Source of the DNA: Anastrepha obliqua
Taxonomy: Eukaryota; Arthropoda; Insecta; Diptera; Tephritidae
Reading direction: 5' to 3'
NCBI RefSeq assembly: GCF_027943255.1
Contig: NC_072895.1
Coordinates: 76,324,001-76,388,000, forward strand
DNA: 64,000 nucleotides
Position numbers and translations under genes: made by a program. The stretch's first letter is position 1; each line of letters begins with the position of its first letter. Under the pieces are notes generated by a model that did no database searches, was not told the DNA's origin, and was given only the letters and a program-made list of their open reading frames with translations. This document shows, piece after piece, positions 1-11,202 of this stretch.

Positions 1-114
1 ACTTTGAACGCGTTTTTCTCGGAACTGTGTTTTCAAAGTCGGTTGTCAAATGCTCTCGAAAACTACTCAACCGATCTTGATGAAATTTTACACAGGTGTT
101 CGAAATACAATTTA

Positions 115-276
115 CTCGTGCTTGAACGAAAGATTTTGTTTTTTTTTTCAATTACAACTATTTAAAAAAAAAAACAAAATATCAAGCAAATTTGACCGAA
201 ATTTTAATTTTTTTGGAAAAATGTCTGCCAAAATTGCATTTTTTTCTTTTTTTTCTTTCCTTCGTTCAAGCACGAG
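115..276. repeat. Inverted repeat with 16-bp perfect arms in a poly-A/T-rich block
   Basis: Positions 115-130 (CTCGTGCTTGAACGAA) are repeated as a perfect reverse complement at 261-276, with about 130 bp of A/T runs between them. This looks like part of a foldback MITE or the end of a larger element. The outer ends and target duplications could not be defined. The short reading frame at 50-289 crosses it and is not considered a gene. Confidence 0.55.
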
Positions 277-865
277 TTTATGGTCATAACTAAAACACTT
301 ATTTTTGTTTTTTTTCATTTTTGATAAGGCTGTCAGGAGTTATGTTGACAACGCGGACGCACCTTTTTTCAAGGGGTCACCGGAAATGACGTCACAATGG
401 AGGAGTTTTAATTTTTTTTTTTTTGAAAATTTCAGAAATTATTCTTTAAATATGTATCTATAAGACAGAAAAAAGTTTGAATTAAATAAATAATTTTTTA
501 CATAGAAAAAAAAATATTGAAAATAGGCCTTTTTGTACCCGACGAAAGCTATGTAACCCCTTAATTCAATAATAGTACGACACCAGGTATAAAATTATGG
601 GTTTCTTTAATGTATTCGAAAATATATATGCATATATTAAAAACCCATAATGAAGGAGCTGGTTCTAGCGAAGATGTGGAAAATAGTATTCCTATAATGA
701 ATGTATTTATCTTTATCCTTCTTGGGTTCCTAGGGATTCTGCTAATTGTTGGTGAGCCCCAATGTCAAATCTTTATCCAATGACCAAACATTGACTGTTC
801 ATAGCATACTATCCAAGCTTTCACTAGCTCCCTGCTCCAAGAACTTCCTATGGTTATATTACGGA

Positions 866-1008
866 CCTATTGTTGTTGTAACAGGATAATCATCCCCCAT
901 ACACATACGGGGAGTGCTGCTGAAGTCACAGTCCTTGGCCGGATATGAATTCGGGTCGTTTCGGTTACATAGAACCGACTGTCATAGGAACAATATCAAG
1001 GACCTCTT
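866..1008 (-). repeat. CAA-tailed short retroposon, copy 1
   Basis: On the minus strand this ends in a short CAA-type tail (seen as TTGTTGTTG near 870). Its body shares blocks such as CACAGTCCTTGGCCGGATAT and GTTACATAGAACCGACTGTC with copies at 24425-24553, 44440-44597 and 16184-16242. The family assignment rests on this shared sequence; the copy at 24425 has a clear target-site duplication. Confidence 0.65.
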
Positions 1009-1059
1009 CTCGACGCTAGTTACAAATGTTGGTGTATAACCCACATAGAACATTTCCTA

Positions 1060-1290
1060 TTTATTACAAAATGTATGTACATTCCCGAAGGTACTCAGCG
1101 CGCTTGTTGGTATTCGTGCTTCCTCATGCTTCAGTAGTATTAATGTCGGCGTCCTCTTCTCGCAGAATCCTACCAGGTTGCTGACTAAATCAGGTAGTGC
1201 CTGAGTTCCATCCGCTGGTAAATACCCTGATGCCACCACAACGCTTCGTTGGCATTCTCTGATGCTAATCGGACTTCAACGGCTGCCAGT
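1060..1290 (-). pseudogene. LINE endonuclease fragment
   Basis: A minus-strand frame reads RSVVVASGYLPADGTQ and then a run resembling LVGFCEKRTPTLIL. This is the layout of the central apurinic-type endonuclease of Jockey/LOA-like non-LTR retrotransposons (a conserved VVVAS-Y-P strand, then a helix and a strand before the catalytic D-N). The catalytic part is missing and the frame runs into unrelated sequence after about 50 residues. It is a dead scrap next to a short retroposon. Confidence 0.5.
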
Positions 1291-1299
1291 CATCGGTGA

Positions 1300-2100
1300 A
1301 TAGTTAGCACTTAAACGATTGGTATTACCGTGGCAACGTTTTTTTTTTTTTGTTTTGTTTAAATTATATTGAAATTACCATTGTTCAAACTATTCTTTCC
1401 TTTTAAATCATCGGTTATACCAAATTTTCATTATTATCAACCCAAATATCCCATTTTTGAATTTTCATAAAAAATAAGCGATTTATAGCTTTGCAAAACC
1501 AACCAAGTTTCGAATAGATTTCTCAATTTTTGCTCTAGCTATCTATTGCTTAAAAGGCAAATATTGCGTTATATAAGAGATATGTGTACAAAATATTTCC
1601 ATCAATTCCCTAAGGCTAAGAATATAAATATTATTTTTAGTGCGAATATTTTAATTGAAATATCTATAGTTTTCAGAATGCATCCCAAATTTTTAAATAA
1701 AAAAAAAGCTGCTGATATTGATAGATTTGAATAAAAACGATATAATGCATATTATTTGGTGGAAAGATAAATCTCCAAACAAAAAATAATTCTACATATA
1801 TTAATATATATATATTTTTTTAAATATGAAAACTTTATTTCAAAAGAATATGTGTGAAACTTTCGCAAATATATAATATATAGAGATTGCATCCATTTAA
1901 GGAATTAATTAATGTACAAAAATTTATGTTTGCAATAGCAATCGCAGCACAAAATTAATACTCCTAGTTTGTGCAGAAGTCTTAAATGATAAATTGTGGC
2001 ATTAGCAATTCCCCTAATACCGGTCAGACTTGCTAATGGATACATTTACAATAAAATATGCAGGCATGGCTTTAAAATCTTGAATTTCAGTAGAATTAGT
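1300..2100. other. Gene-free stretch downstream of Gmppa
   Basis: AT-rich sequence with T and A runs and no coding-like frame. The part nearest 2100 should hold the Gmppa 3' UTR (minus strand). Nothing else is recognised. Confidence 0.5.
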
Positions 2101-5100
2101 TTACAATATTATTTCATTCTTGAAATTTCTATTTAACTCCTTGTGCGGTAAGACGATGCTGTTCAATAAAATCTTTTCAGAGGGCACTTTCACAAAACAG
2201 CCTGTAAGTAAATTGTGAAATAATTGTATATAGTATGAAATATTATATGTAAGTCTAGATAAAAGGTATGACAAAAATTTTATTGCTAACGTAATATTTA
2301 TGTTTGACTATTTGAAAAATTATTTTGCGTCTAATTAATCAAACTAGTATCGCTATTGTATAGAGAACCCCCCAGGGGAGTTCCAGGGGGTGTGCCACTG
2401 GCATGGGTGGATCGGCCGTCCAAAGTTAGTGGGGGTCGGTCATACATTTGGACTCGATTGGAGCACTCTAAATGGGTCAAAGTGGGAGTTTTCGTTCGAC
2501 CCAAATTGGGGGACATCAGAATTCGTTTTAGAGGTATGGTTCCTTCGGCAAAGTTTCTTATTTTGATCCCAAGAATACGATTTTCACAGAGCAATGAGCG
2601 ATTTTTAAATCGACCCGCCCTAATACTTATATGGGTATAGCATTGGCGCTTACACCCTGGGTGTCTGGCCGAGCTCCTGCTCCCATTTGTGGCGCACGTC
2701 TTTAAGTTCTTCCACAAATGAAGTGACCTGGAGTTTTAAACGGCAGATATTTTATTAGGAGCTTTTTCATGGCAAAAAATGCAATCGGCGGTTTGCCATT
2801 GCCACTATTAGAAATAACTTTTTCTATTAATTTTGATCGCTGGTAGCGATCTATAAAAATTGTTTTAAGATTTTGATATTTCAATTGATTCATCTGTTTT
2901 GTACACAGGAGATTAAAGTTTGTATGGGAGGTGCTACGGTCCCTTTTTGAATACCTAATGTTTTGCACCATTTGGTCTATATGTCAGATGCCACGCACCC
3001 TATATATCGGGGTGCATGTTTCATGCAAATGAAAATTACATCGATGGACGGTACACTCAAAAATGGAGTTTAAATATTTTCGTGTGTCGTATTTACATAT
3101 ATAACATAATGATGAGGACTACGGCTTTGGAAAAAATTCTAATAGTGTGGCAATAAAACCCAGCAATTTTATGTCGACGCATCTCCAATTCGTGATAGAT
3201 GTATTATTATTATTAGATGTATTAGGGGCCTTCAAATTCTAAGCTGTTTTCAACAGTGCCCATGGTTGGGACCGTGTAATACACGCCAAATCTATTGCTT
3301 GCCGAGAACTACACTATTAGAAAAAACTATAATAGCTCCACTGATTTTGAAGAAATATGCTCCAATGGGAGATAAACGAAACGTTGATGATGATGAATTA
3401 ATAGCAGACGTTCTAAAAATGTATTTCTGTGGTTTTTGAAACAGTGCTAGTTCAGTTCGTATATCAAATAACTAATATGTATTTGAACTGTATTGTTACA
3501 ATTTCTTCGAAACCAACTCTTTCTATATGTACTGCTATAATTACATTTTGGTAGACCCACATTTTTTGAATAACCTTATTCTTTAGCTTTATAAAAATTT
3601 ACTCGTGGTTCTTTACTTCATTCAAAGTGTCCTAATAACTGCAAATTTATGCTTACCCAATATAGTTATAGAAGGATTAAGTTTCCCCTCCTTGTTGAAA
3701 AGCGGTGGATTTTCCATTTTCGCAAATGGCTTATTTGGATCAGGATCAGACGGGGTACCCTCTACTCGTGACCACAATCCGATTGTGGACCCTCTACCCA
3801 CTGTAGAGAATAAATAATAAATTATATCATTACATCATTACTAATGATTCCAGAAAAACTTTCTACATACCAATTGAGTGCAACACTAAGGTATGATCTT
3901 TTATAGTGGCATTTTCAAGTATTATTGACTCTCGAATACGAACGCCTGGTCCGATTGTTACACCTGGCCCGATGGATACATTTGGCCCCAGCTAAATCAA
4001 TTAAAATGATTGTATATTACTATGCTTGCACTATTAAGCACATAAACTCACTGATGCACTATAGTGGACTGTAGCACTTGGATGTATATAAACATCCGGA
4101 TAAATGGTACAAATTAGATTTGAATCGTGTTCATTATGTTTCACTCCAGAATTGGCTAGCCTCTCCGGGTGTGTATTCTTGTAAAGCTCTAGAAAACAAA
4201 ATTCGTAAAGTTTTAAATTGAGAAGGAAAAAATTATATAATACCTAAATAGTGTCGATTGGCATAAATAGCTGAACCAGCCGTTTTCAATTGTGACCACC
4301 AATTAGGTACTGGCATGGCATAGAGTTTATTCGTACCAGCAAGTGGCGTCAAAACCTCTTGTTCCCATTGTATATGTCCTTGATCTTTACCGTTACCTCC
4401 GCCATTAGTCAAACTAGGACATGAGTATTCCTGACCTTTCGAATAAAACACATCGGCTAAATGGGCAAATATATCCAAGGAACACACGTAGACACCACAA
4501 TTAATAAATGTAGACACGTATGAACTAGGCTTTTCTACATAATGCGATACGACACCGCTATTACAATCAAATACCAGACATCCATAATGCAGTGATTGCT
4601 GTCGCGTCGCCTCAGTGCTCATAATTGTCACTAAAGCCGTATCGACTCGCTGCCTATGAAATGCATATAAATCTTGTAGAGGAAAATCAGCGCACACATC
4701 ACCATTTAAAAAAAAAAAAGCACGAGGATTTCCTGACCGTATTTGATCGCGAAAGTGGTACAAGCCGCCTGCAGTGCCTAGTGAAGTGAATTCTTGTAAA
4801 TATCTGTAAAAGAACAAAAGCACAGAAATAAATAATTCATTGCGCTTTTTTTTAATTACTACCTAATATTGATGTTGTAAAGGCTTTGCATATCACTGAC
4901 AAAGTTCTCCATTTGAAGTTGAGGATAATATCCAATAATTAGGATTTCTTTCAGCTCCGGCAAACGCAAACATGCCTCTATATGATGCTGAATAATAGGT
5001 CGTCCGGCTACGGGAAATAAAGGCTTCGGGGTATCCAAAGAAAGTGGACGAAACCGAGTTCCTGATAAAATTAAATTGATTGCATTACTATATTCAAATT

Positions 5101-5369
5101 TCGGTGATTCTGCAGGTAAGCCACTTCTGTTAAAATCGAAATGCAGATAAATGTGCGCATAATATATTCTGAGCCTGTTTGTAAGTACTATATTTTTTCC
5201 GCCACTTGAATATTAAATTTGGGACTGAAACACATCGTTTTAGCAAAAAATTATACTCCGAAAGGTCGATTTTAGCAGAAGTGGCTGAACTGCAGAATTA
5301 CCCAAATTTATAATAAATAATTTACGTGCCTTTTTGAGGACCTCCCACAAGGATAACAGCTTTCAGCAT
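2101..5369 (-). CDS. Gmppa: Mannose-1-phosphate guanylyltransferase alpha (GDP-mannose pyrophosphorylase A)
   Basis: Seven exons on the minus strand join in frame: 5369-5330, 5061-4863, 4803-4244, 4188-4052, 3991-3871, 3800-3657 and 2201-2101, giving 433 codons plus TAA, the usual family length. Residues 9-21 ([13 protein letters not shown]) are the nucleotidyltransferase loop, NGD at 113-115 is the sugar-nucleotide site, and 313-330 ([18 protein letters not shown]) is a left-handed beta-helix hexapeptide repeat. The C-terminus ends NEIIL, as in the family. In animals the alpha subunit acts in the cytosol as a GDP-mannose-sensing regulator of the catalytic beta subunit, for N-glycan and GPI precursors. 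Intron 1 starts with GC instead of GT. The last intron (3656-2202, 1.45 kb) is enlarged by repeats and a SINE, which isolates the short last exon. Splice sites were chosen by eye from phase and homology. Confidence 0.93.
2345..2636 (+). repeat. Dispersed repeat in last Gmppa intron, related to 62857-63131
   Basis: Positions 2492-2600 closely match both tandem units at 62857-63131: GTTCGACCCAAATTGGGGGA, then a block ending GTATGGTTCCTTCGGCAAAG. Both ends carry an AATCGACCC motif. The outer part (2345-2490) is GC-richer than its surroundings. Frames across it on both strands are not coding. The element class is not resolved. Confidence 0.6.
2642..2845 (-). repeat. tRNA-derived SINE, copy A (5' truncated)
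   Basis: On the minus strand it carries the family's body blocks (tttgccattg, ctgccgttt, tccacaaatg, gaggagctcggcc) and the 3' end just before GCGCCAAT. The tRNA-like head with A and B boxes is missing. It lies within the last intron of Gmppa. Confidence 0.7.
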
Positions 5370-7000
5370 AGCAAAAATTTTACGTCGTGAATACTATTTA
5401 CATTACCGGTCCCTCTTTGGAGAAATACTTCTTATCAGTTGGAAAAGCTACGTGTAATTTTTCATCAAGACGAATTTATGAATTCGCTTTTATTTTAGGC
5501 CAGCGCTCGAGTACAAGGCGAATTGAATGCCTAAGGTGGCGCCATTAGCACACAGTGAATTTATTTCGCGCGATTTTGATATGTCTGACGTCAGCTCCCT
5601 TCGCAATACAAAACAAATGAACAAAAAAACAAAAGTAGGAGAAATCCCATGTTTGTGAAAATTCAGTGAAAATCAGGGAAAATTTCAGCCGCTCGGCTAT
5701 CGCGCTATGCTGTCGGCGTGCGCTAAAAGTTATTTTGTTTGTCGCTACGTTTATATATAACTGGCACTGAAACGAATCCATATGATATGAAGGGGATAGA
5801 AAATCACACGTACACAAGATTTTTCGCACGATTTGCCCAACGCTCTTAACACAGTGATTGTAATGAGTAGAGATCGGATTTTTATGCAAATTGAATATTT
5901 TATTATGATGAGTTTCTACCTAGGTGCGAACTTCATTTGATGTTAAACAAAATATGCACTTGCATAAGAATCCGATGTTTAGTAATGAGCAATGTTCGGT
6001 GACTGTTTACCGGTCACGCGTGACGGTAACGTCACTGGGTTACGTGACCGTGACTCTTCTTGCTGCGATCCTTCCCATCCTTACTCCCGCACAATGGTCA
6101 CCGCATTATTTGCATTGTGGCTGCTAACTGAAAGCAAAAACAGAAAAACACACAGTTACACGAGAGAATGTTAATGCTATTTTTCCTCGCCCCATGTTAG
6201 ACTCGATATCAATTCCCGGCGCCAACTTTTTTTTATTAATTTTTTTTTTAATTATTTTTTTTTTTAATGTAATTGAAAAAAAAATTTGTGTAATAAATTT
6301 TACGTATTCGCTTATTATTCAAGAATGTGAAAATAGTAAAAAATTAATTGGTCTAATGTAGAGGTGAGAGATGTGTTGTGTGTTGAGGTGAAAGATGTGT
6401 GGTGTTTTAAATTTTTGTGTGAGCAAAACTCAGTGTGGTGTCTATAAAGTCAATGTTCTAAAATCCCTTACTACAAATCTTTCAAATTTCAATTGTACTA
6501 AAAAAAGTTAACAGTAATATTTGCTCCTTCTCATTCCATTAACATTCTCTGGTAACACAACGCATCAGTGGCGCCAGCAAGGGGCGGCGGGCAATTGCGA
6601 TAATAGCGCAGACACACCAAATTTAGCGAAGTAGTTAACCTTCTGCCAGAAAAAATTGACACACAGGTGGCGCTCCAAGCAGTAAGGAGAAGTTGTTCCT
6701 AGGCAACGACAGCTGGGCATTCCCACTACTTAGGACTGATAGCGGCAGGCTTATCACCTACCCTGTTAGAAATCAATTAGATTAACGAAACCAACGCAAG
6801 ACAAGTCTTGTCGAGGCCTTATGCTCCCAAGAGGAGTGAACTAGGAAAAAATATATGCTTAGGTAATTTTAATTTAAGTAATATAACTTGATCTTACCAT
6901 AGTAAAAGTTTGTTACCAATTATTATCAAACCGGATGTCGCTATTTTAGTTATAAGTACTATACTTTCCCAATGTCTAGTGCAATGAACCTCTATTTTAA
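5370..7000. promoter_or_regulatory. Spacer between divergent Gmppa and the 7-kb transposon block
   Basis: The Gmppa promoter should lie just right of 5369, as the gene runs leftward. The part around 5500-5760 is GC-richer with several CG dinucleotides. Positions 6010-6055 hold an imperfect inverted repeat built from CGGTCACG and CGTGACCG. No TATA box or tRNA was identified. Frames at 5545-5889 and 5924-6174 show no recognisable product. A T/A low-complexity run lies at 6228-6285. Confidence 0.35.
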
Positions 7001-8131
7001 ACAACAACGATAAAGTTTCAAAGAATTCTTTGCACCACAAAGCTTTAGTCATTAATTTTAAATTTTTTAATTTTTATACTCAAGCAGCTGTTCATGTGGC
7101 GGAACACAATTATTTAAAGACTGATTATAAGGGCATTAAGAGTTTCTTTGATGAAACCGATTGGAGCATTTTGGATTCACCAAGTAATCTTGCTTTTTCC
7201 TATGAGATTTTATGTCGAAAACTTTCAAATGCAGTTTAAAAATTTGTGCCTTTAAAGAAATCAGTAGCCAAAAATAAACCACCATACTTTAATCCTAGGT
7301 TAGTGGATTTAAAAAACAAAAAATAGCAAAGCTTTCAAAAAGTTTAAGCTCAGTAATTCAAAACGACGACTATGCACAATCAAAAGCTTCTCCTTTACAA
7401 ACTGTAAGTTCCTTTGAGTTTAGTAACAATGATGTGCTTCTAGCGATTTCTAAACTTAAGCCCAGCGCTAGATCAGATAGTGAGTGGTTCTCACCACATC
7501 TTTTTAAAACTTGTGTTGATTTACTAGCTCGTCATCTATTATTGATTTTCAAATGGAGGAGTTTTATCCTCCAAGAGGTACATAACTTAATAGATAGTCA
7601 AAACTTACAGTCGGATCTCGAAGCCTTTCAAACCATCTATTTCTGAATGCTTATCAAACCATCTATTTCTGAATGTCAATAAATGTTTTATTTAAACATA
7701 TACCAGAAAGCAAAATTTCTTTTGTGTTGACTACAAATTAAATAACTATATCCTAAGTAGGTGGTGGGGAATGAATGATCTTTGTGTTATATCTGATACT
7801 AAAGTTTCATTCAGCAAACATATTGACTTTGTGATATCTAAAGCATTTGCAATGGTTGGATTCATCAGAAGAAATTCCATTGGCCCTTATTATGAGCAAC
7901 ATTCGATCTTCGACTGTAGTCGAAAGTGCTGATCGAACGAATTTTCATTTGGTATTATGGTGCTCATTCGTTGAAGAATAGGACTATTGTGAATTTCGAT
8001 CGCTCGACGCATTTACAATAGATAATTTTTTCTCAGCTGATACAGCAAATCAAAATAAAAGAACAACCGATTGTGTTGAAATTCTTGCTAACAACATTTT
8101 TAAAAGTTAAAAAAAAGTATTTTTTGTGAAA

Positions 8132-8611
8132 ATGAGTACAACTGAGTTGTGGTTCCACGATTCATCGGACGATGAAAGATTAGTGGAACTAGCTAGAAGT
8201 AGTAAACAGTTGAGGGGCGCATCCAACCCCCTAGAAATGGCTTCCACTGAGTAAGTTTAGAGTTTTCAAAATGTGTTGACGTACTTAATATTACAGAAAT
8301 TTGCTTACAGATTTTTAATGAACTTTAGATTATCTAAAGAGGCGTTTGTGAACCTACTGTCCACTACAGAAAACCAGTTGCAGCAGTGCACCCGAGCCAA
8401 ATTGATTCCAAATATTTTAAAGCTTGACACAGTTCTGCGATTTTGTGCTCAGGGATCGTACCAATTGAGTATTGGTAATGAAGGTATGCTAGGACTTGCT
8501 CAACCCACTGTGTAGGATGATGCTGAAGATATTGTAGTGGAGCCAAATAACGGAGAAGTAGAAAACATAAGAAATGAAATTTTGAGAATATTATAGAAAA
8601 ATCTAAAAAGT
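8132..8611 (+). pseudogene. PIF/Harbinger transposase, N-terminus with large internal deletion
   Basis: Exon 1 runs from ATG at 8132 to 8250 (GA followed by GTAAGT). Exon 2 from 8311 joins in frame and carries NFRLSKEAFVNLL and later RFCAQGSYQLSIGNE, ending at a TAG (8513-8515) just after GLAQPTV. These are the hallmark N-terminal blocks of Harbinger transposases. The same frame then continues with an acidic tail (DDAEDIVVEPNNGEVENIRN) to a second TAG near 8595. The DDE catalytic core between PTV and the tail is missing, so this copy cannot encode an active enzyme. Confidence 0.8.
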
Positions 8612-8779
8612 ATTAAATAGAAACCCTTACGCCACAGTTTCTGTTTTATTTTTGTTATAAATTTTCTTTATTCAATTATTCGTCATTCGAAAATAATATA
8701 TATTTCAGTTCCTCTACGTATTTCAGCCCATACCTGCCAAGGGAAAATAAAAATGTATTTCTATAAACACCACAAAAAA

Positions 8780-8977
8780 AAAACCATTATTAACCTTAAT
8801 CCATTTTGCTGCCGTTCTAACTGGTGGTCCCAAGCAATTCAGCTCCGTCGTAAATTCCTCCCATTTTTTTGCTGCTTGTACTTTGGTAGAAATCCCTTTT
8901 GCGAATTGTGGATTCTCTTCCATTAATGCAACTAGCCTTTCTAATTGTTGTTTGGTACTCACGAATTTCGACCTGCA
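8780..8977 (-). pseudogene. Harbinger second ORF, Myb/SANT-like fragment
   Basis: The minus-strand frame reads STKQQLERLVALMEENPQFA and then KKWEEFTTELNCLGPP, TAAKWIKV. This fits the Myb/SANT-like DNA-binding accessory protein that Harbinger elements carry opposite the transposase. A splice acceptor (TTTATGCAG) lies just upstream at about 8978. The rest of the protein after WIKV is absent or altered. Confidence 0.65.
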
Positions 8978-9760
8978 TAAAATTAACAAAATTAGTATAT
9001 ATTTATTATTTGGTTACTAGAAAACCATAAATAATCGCAAACAACTTACACTTTAACAAGTTTTCCCACAATACGCTGCACAATCGAAAGCAAAATTGCA
9101 TTCGACTCTAAATTCGGTAAACAACGAAAATTTCGATAGGGTTGCACCGCTCATAATACCAAATTGACATTCGATTTTCGATCTTCGACAACCAGCGAAT
9201 ATCGAAGATCGAATGTAACTCATAATAGGGGCCATTACTTTAAAGACTCTCAAACTTCGAAACCTCTCTATGCTGCCTTAGTAAGATCTCGCATTCATTA
9301 ATATGGAACCAATACTACGACGTTCATTCAGAATAATCGAAAAGGTACAACAAATTTTCACAAAAAAAAGCGTTGTTTAAAACGGGCTGGCAAGATTATT
9401 CTGCCCCTTATATAAGTCGCCGTAAATTACTTGGCTTACAGTCATTACATGAAAGGCGAATATATTTCTCAATAATCTTTGTCTATAATATCATTAATGG
9501 TAATATCGATTGCAAGAAATTATTAAGCCAATTTCAAAACCATATTTTTTTATAGTCTAAGAATTAATTGTTATGCAACCTTTCTAATAATACTTGTAAT
9601 TATGCATTTAATGAACCTCTTGTGAGATCTGCGCGATTGTGTAACAATTATTGTAACGTCATTAACTTTGATGATAATACTGTAAAATTTAAACTTGATC
9701 TGTTGACCATATTTGATTAAGTGAATTAGTCTTTAAGAACATTTTCTGTAGACTGAAGTA

Positions 9761-11202
9761 AATAAATAGATAAATAGTGGATTATAGAAAGTTGAATGAA
9801 GTTACGTCAAACGACAGTTACCATTACCACGAATAGATGACACTTTCGGCACTTTATCCGGAATATGAAGTCTAGAGTGTGCTATAAATAGTGGGAAATA
9901 GGAAAAACAGATTTTTTACATTAAATTTAAGCAAATATTCGATTGAGAGTGGTGGCGAGGCCTGGGGGCTGTGGGAAGAAATTTCCATCATAAAAAACAT
10001 GCCTATAACCTTCATTGGGTGAAAATATGAAAGTATAAAAATGTTTACGTCATTTGGTGTTGTCGTTTCGTAGTGATGCGCGGACAACGTACAGACATTC
10101 ACCTTTATAGTATAGATATGCAAAATGTATTCAGTATGATTGAATTTGTCATTGTTATCATAAGGAACAACTGGAATGTTTTTATGTACACAACATACTC
10201 GTACATTAAAAGTAGAAGCCGAAAGGAAAATAAGAGGCTATGTGAAAATTCTAGAAACCAACTTTAATTAAAACTTTTATTTTAAAACAAATAATTAGAA
10301 ATATGTAAATCACGACACTTTTCCATTTTAATAAAAACGAACTGTTCTAGTATTTTTGCCGCCCTGCTTCTGGGGTCTATCAGCTGCTCAGCAGCCCAGG
10401 GACTGGCAGTGACGCGAAGTACTCAAACGAGCTCCTGGGCGTGCTCTCAGATAAAAAGAGAGTGTTTCGCATCTTGTTATCTATATCTATGACCCGGTGA
10501 AGTGGCAATCGATGTACTATCCTAATTTTGTGTTTCACCTTGGCGAATGACCAAAACTGGTAATCTTTCAACCTTGAGTATGCGCGCCTACATCTCAAAC
10601 TAATTAATTACTTACTCAATTAAAAAATCTATAGTATGCGGTGGCTGTAATGCTGATTTTTTCACAGAACCGTGTCAACAAATTAATCTCTTCGCGATAA
10701 AGCTTCCATTTTACACTCATGTAAAAAATATAAAATAATTTTAGAAAATTTAAAGATGTTTCGTAACATAAAATAACATGAGAAAGCAATGTGACATAAG
10801 TTTTATGATATGTATTTTTCTGTACTACATATAATCGATAAACAAATACTCCTTTCACATATAAATTTTATGCTCGTCCTAATTGCACCATTACGGCATG
10901 TGGTTGAACATACCCATCAGTTGTAGATTGGCAACTACTGTCAGCAGCTGCTGTCATGTAAGTTTAAGCTTAATGCATACAATTTTTAGGGCCGATGCTG
11001 TAAGAAAAGCAAAAAAAAAAGGTTCATTTGAACGAAGCGAAATCGATATAGTTTGAAAAACCTATCAATCGCCAACGAGAGGTTCTAAAAGAGTTGATGA
11101 ACCATCTTAGTGAGTACCTGGTAGCCTAGCCAAAATCAAGTGCAATATATCAGCTGTCTGCACATCTTATACATGTTCATATTACATATTTAACCACAGG
11201 GG
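9761..11202. promoter_or_regulatory. Spacer upstream of importin-11
   Basis: No gene is seen. The sequence TTTAACCACAG at 11190-11200, immediately before the importin-11 ATG, looks like a splice acceptor. The promoter and a 5' UTR exon therefore probably lie further upstream, perhaps near 10880-11130. A somewhat GC-rich patch at 10355-10600 has no recognised function. Confidence 0.35.

Larger units (their letters stand above)
7882..9233 (+). mobile_element. Internally deleted PIF/Harbinger DNA transposon
   Basis: The left end GGCCCTTATTATGAGCAACA and the reverse-complemented right end GGCCCCTATTATGAGTTACA form terminal inverted repeats. They continue through CATTCGATCTTCGA with few mismatches. 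The flanks carry a 3-bp direct repeat, ATT (7879-7881 and 9234-9236), the length expected for this superfamily. Inside are a transposase remnant (plus) and a Myb/SANT-like ORF remnant (minus), the two-gene layout of Harbinger elements. At 1.35 kb it is much shorter than an autonomous copy. Confidence 0.8.
7002..9760 (+). mobile_element. Degenerate non-LTR retrotransposon, split by a Harbinger element
   Basis: Plus-strand fragments resemble a Jockey/CR1-like LINE. The linker before RT is near 7030-7330. The start of the RT domain lies near 7430-7640 (frame with AISKLKPSARSDSEWFSPHL). A C-terminal piece near 7760-7880 (SDTKVSFSKHIDFVISKAFA) resumes at 9234. The minus-strand LINE at 23728-25510 contains a similar run (TKLNFITQLNYTVSNSLAMF), so the two are related copies. 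Removing 7882-9233 and one ATT restores the frame. Stops and frameshifts are frequent. Confidence 0.6.

Noticed and set aside
50..289. Plus-strand 79-residue ORF
   Set aside because: Composed of A/T homopolymer runs and crosses a foldback-like inverted repeat.
3605..3817. Plus-strand 70-residue ORF
   Set aside because: It is the antisense of Gmppa exon 6 (3800-3657), which fits the protein family in the minus frame.
5924..6174. Two overlapping ORFs at 5924-6174
   Set aside because: No recognisable motif; the GC-rich inverted repeat explains the open frames. Kept only as spacer structure.
6540..6780. Possible LINE 3' tail resembling 52985-53100
   Set aside because: Only short words such as GCGCATCAGTGG-like and GGACACACCAAAT-like stretches are shared; too weak to call.
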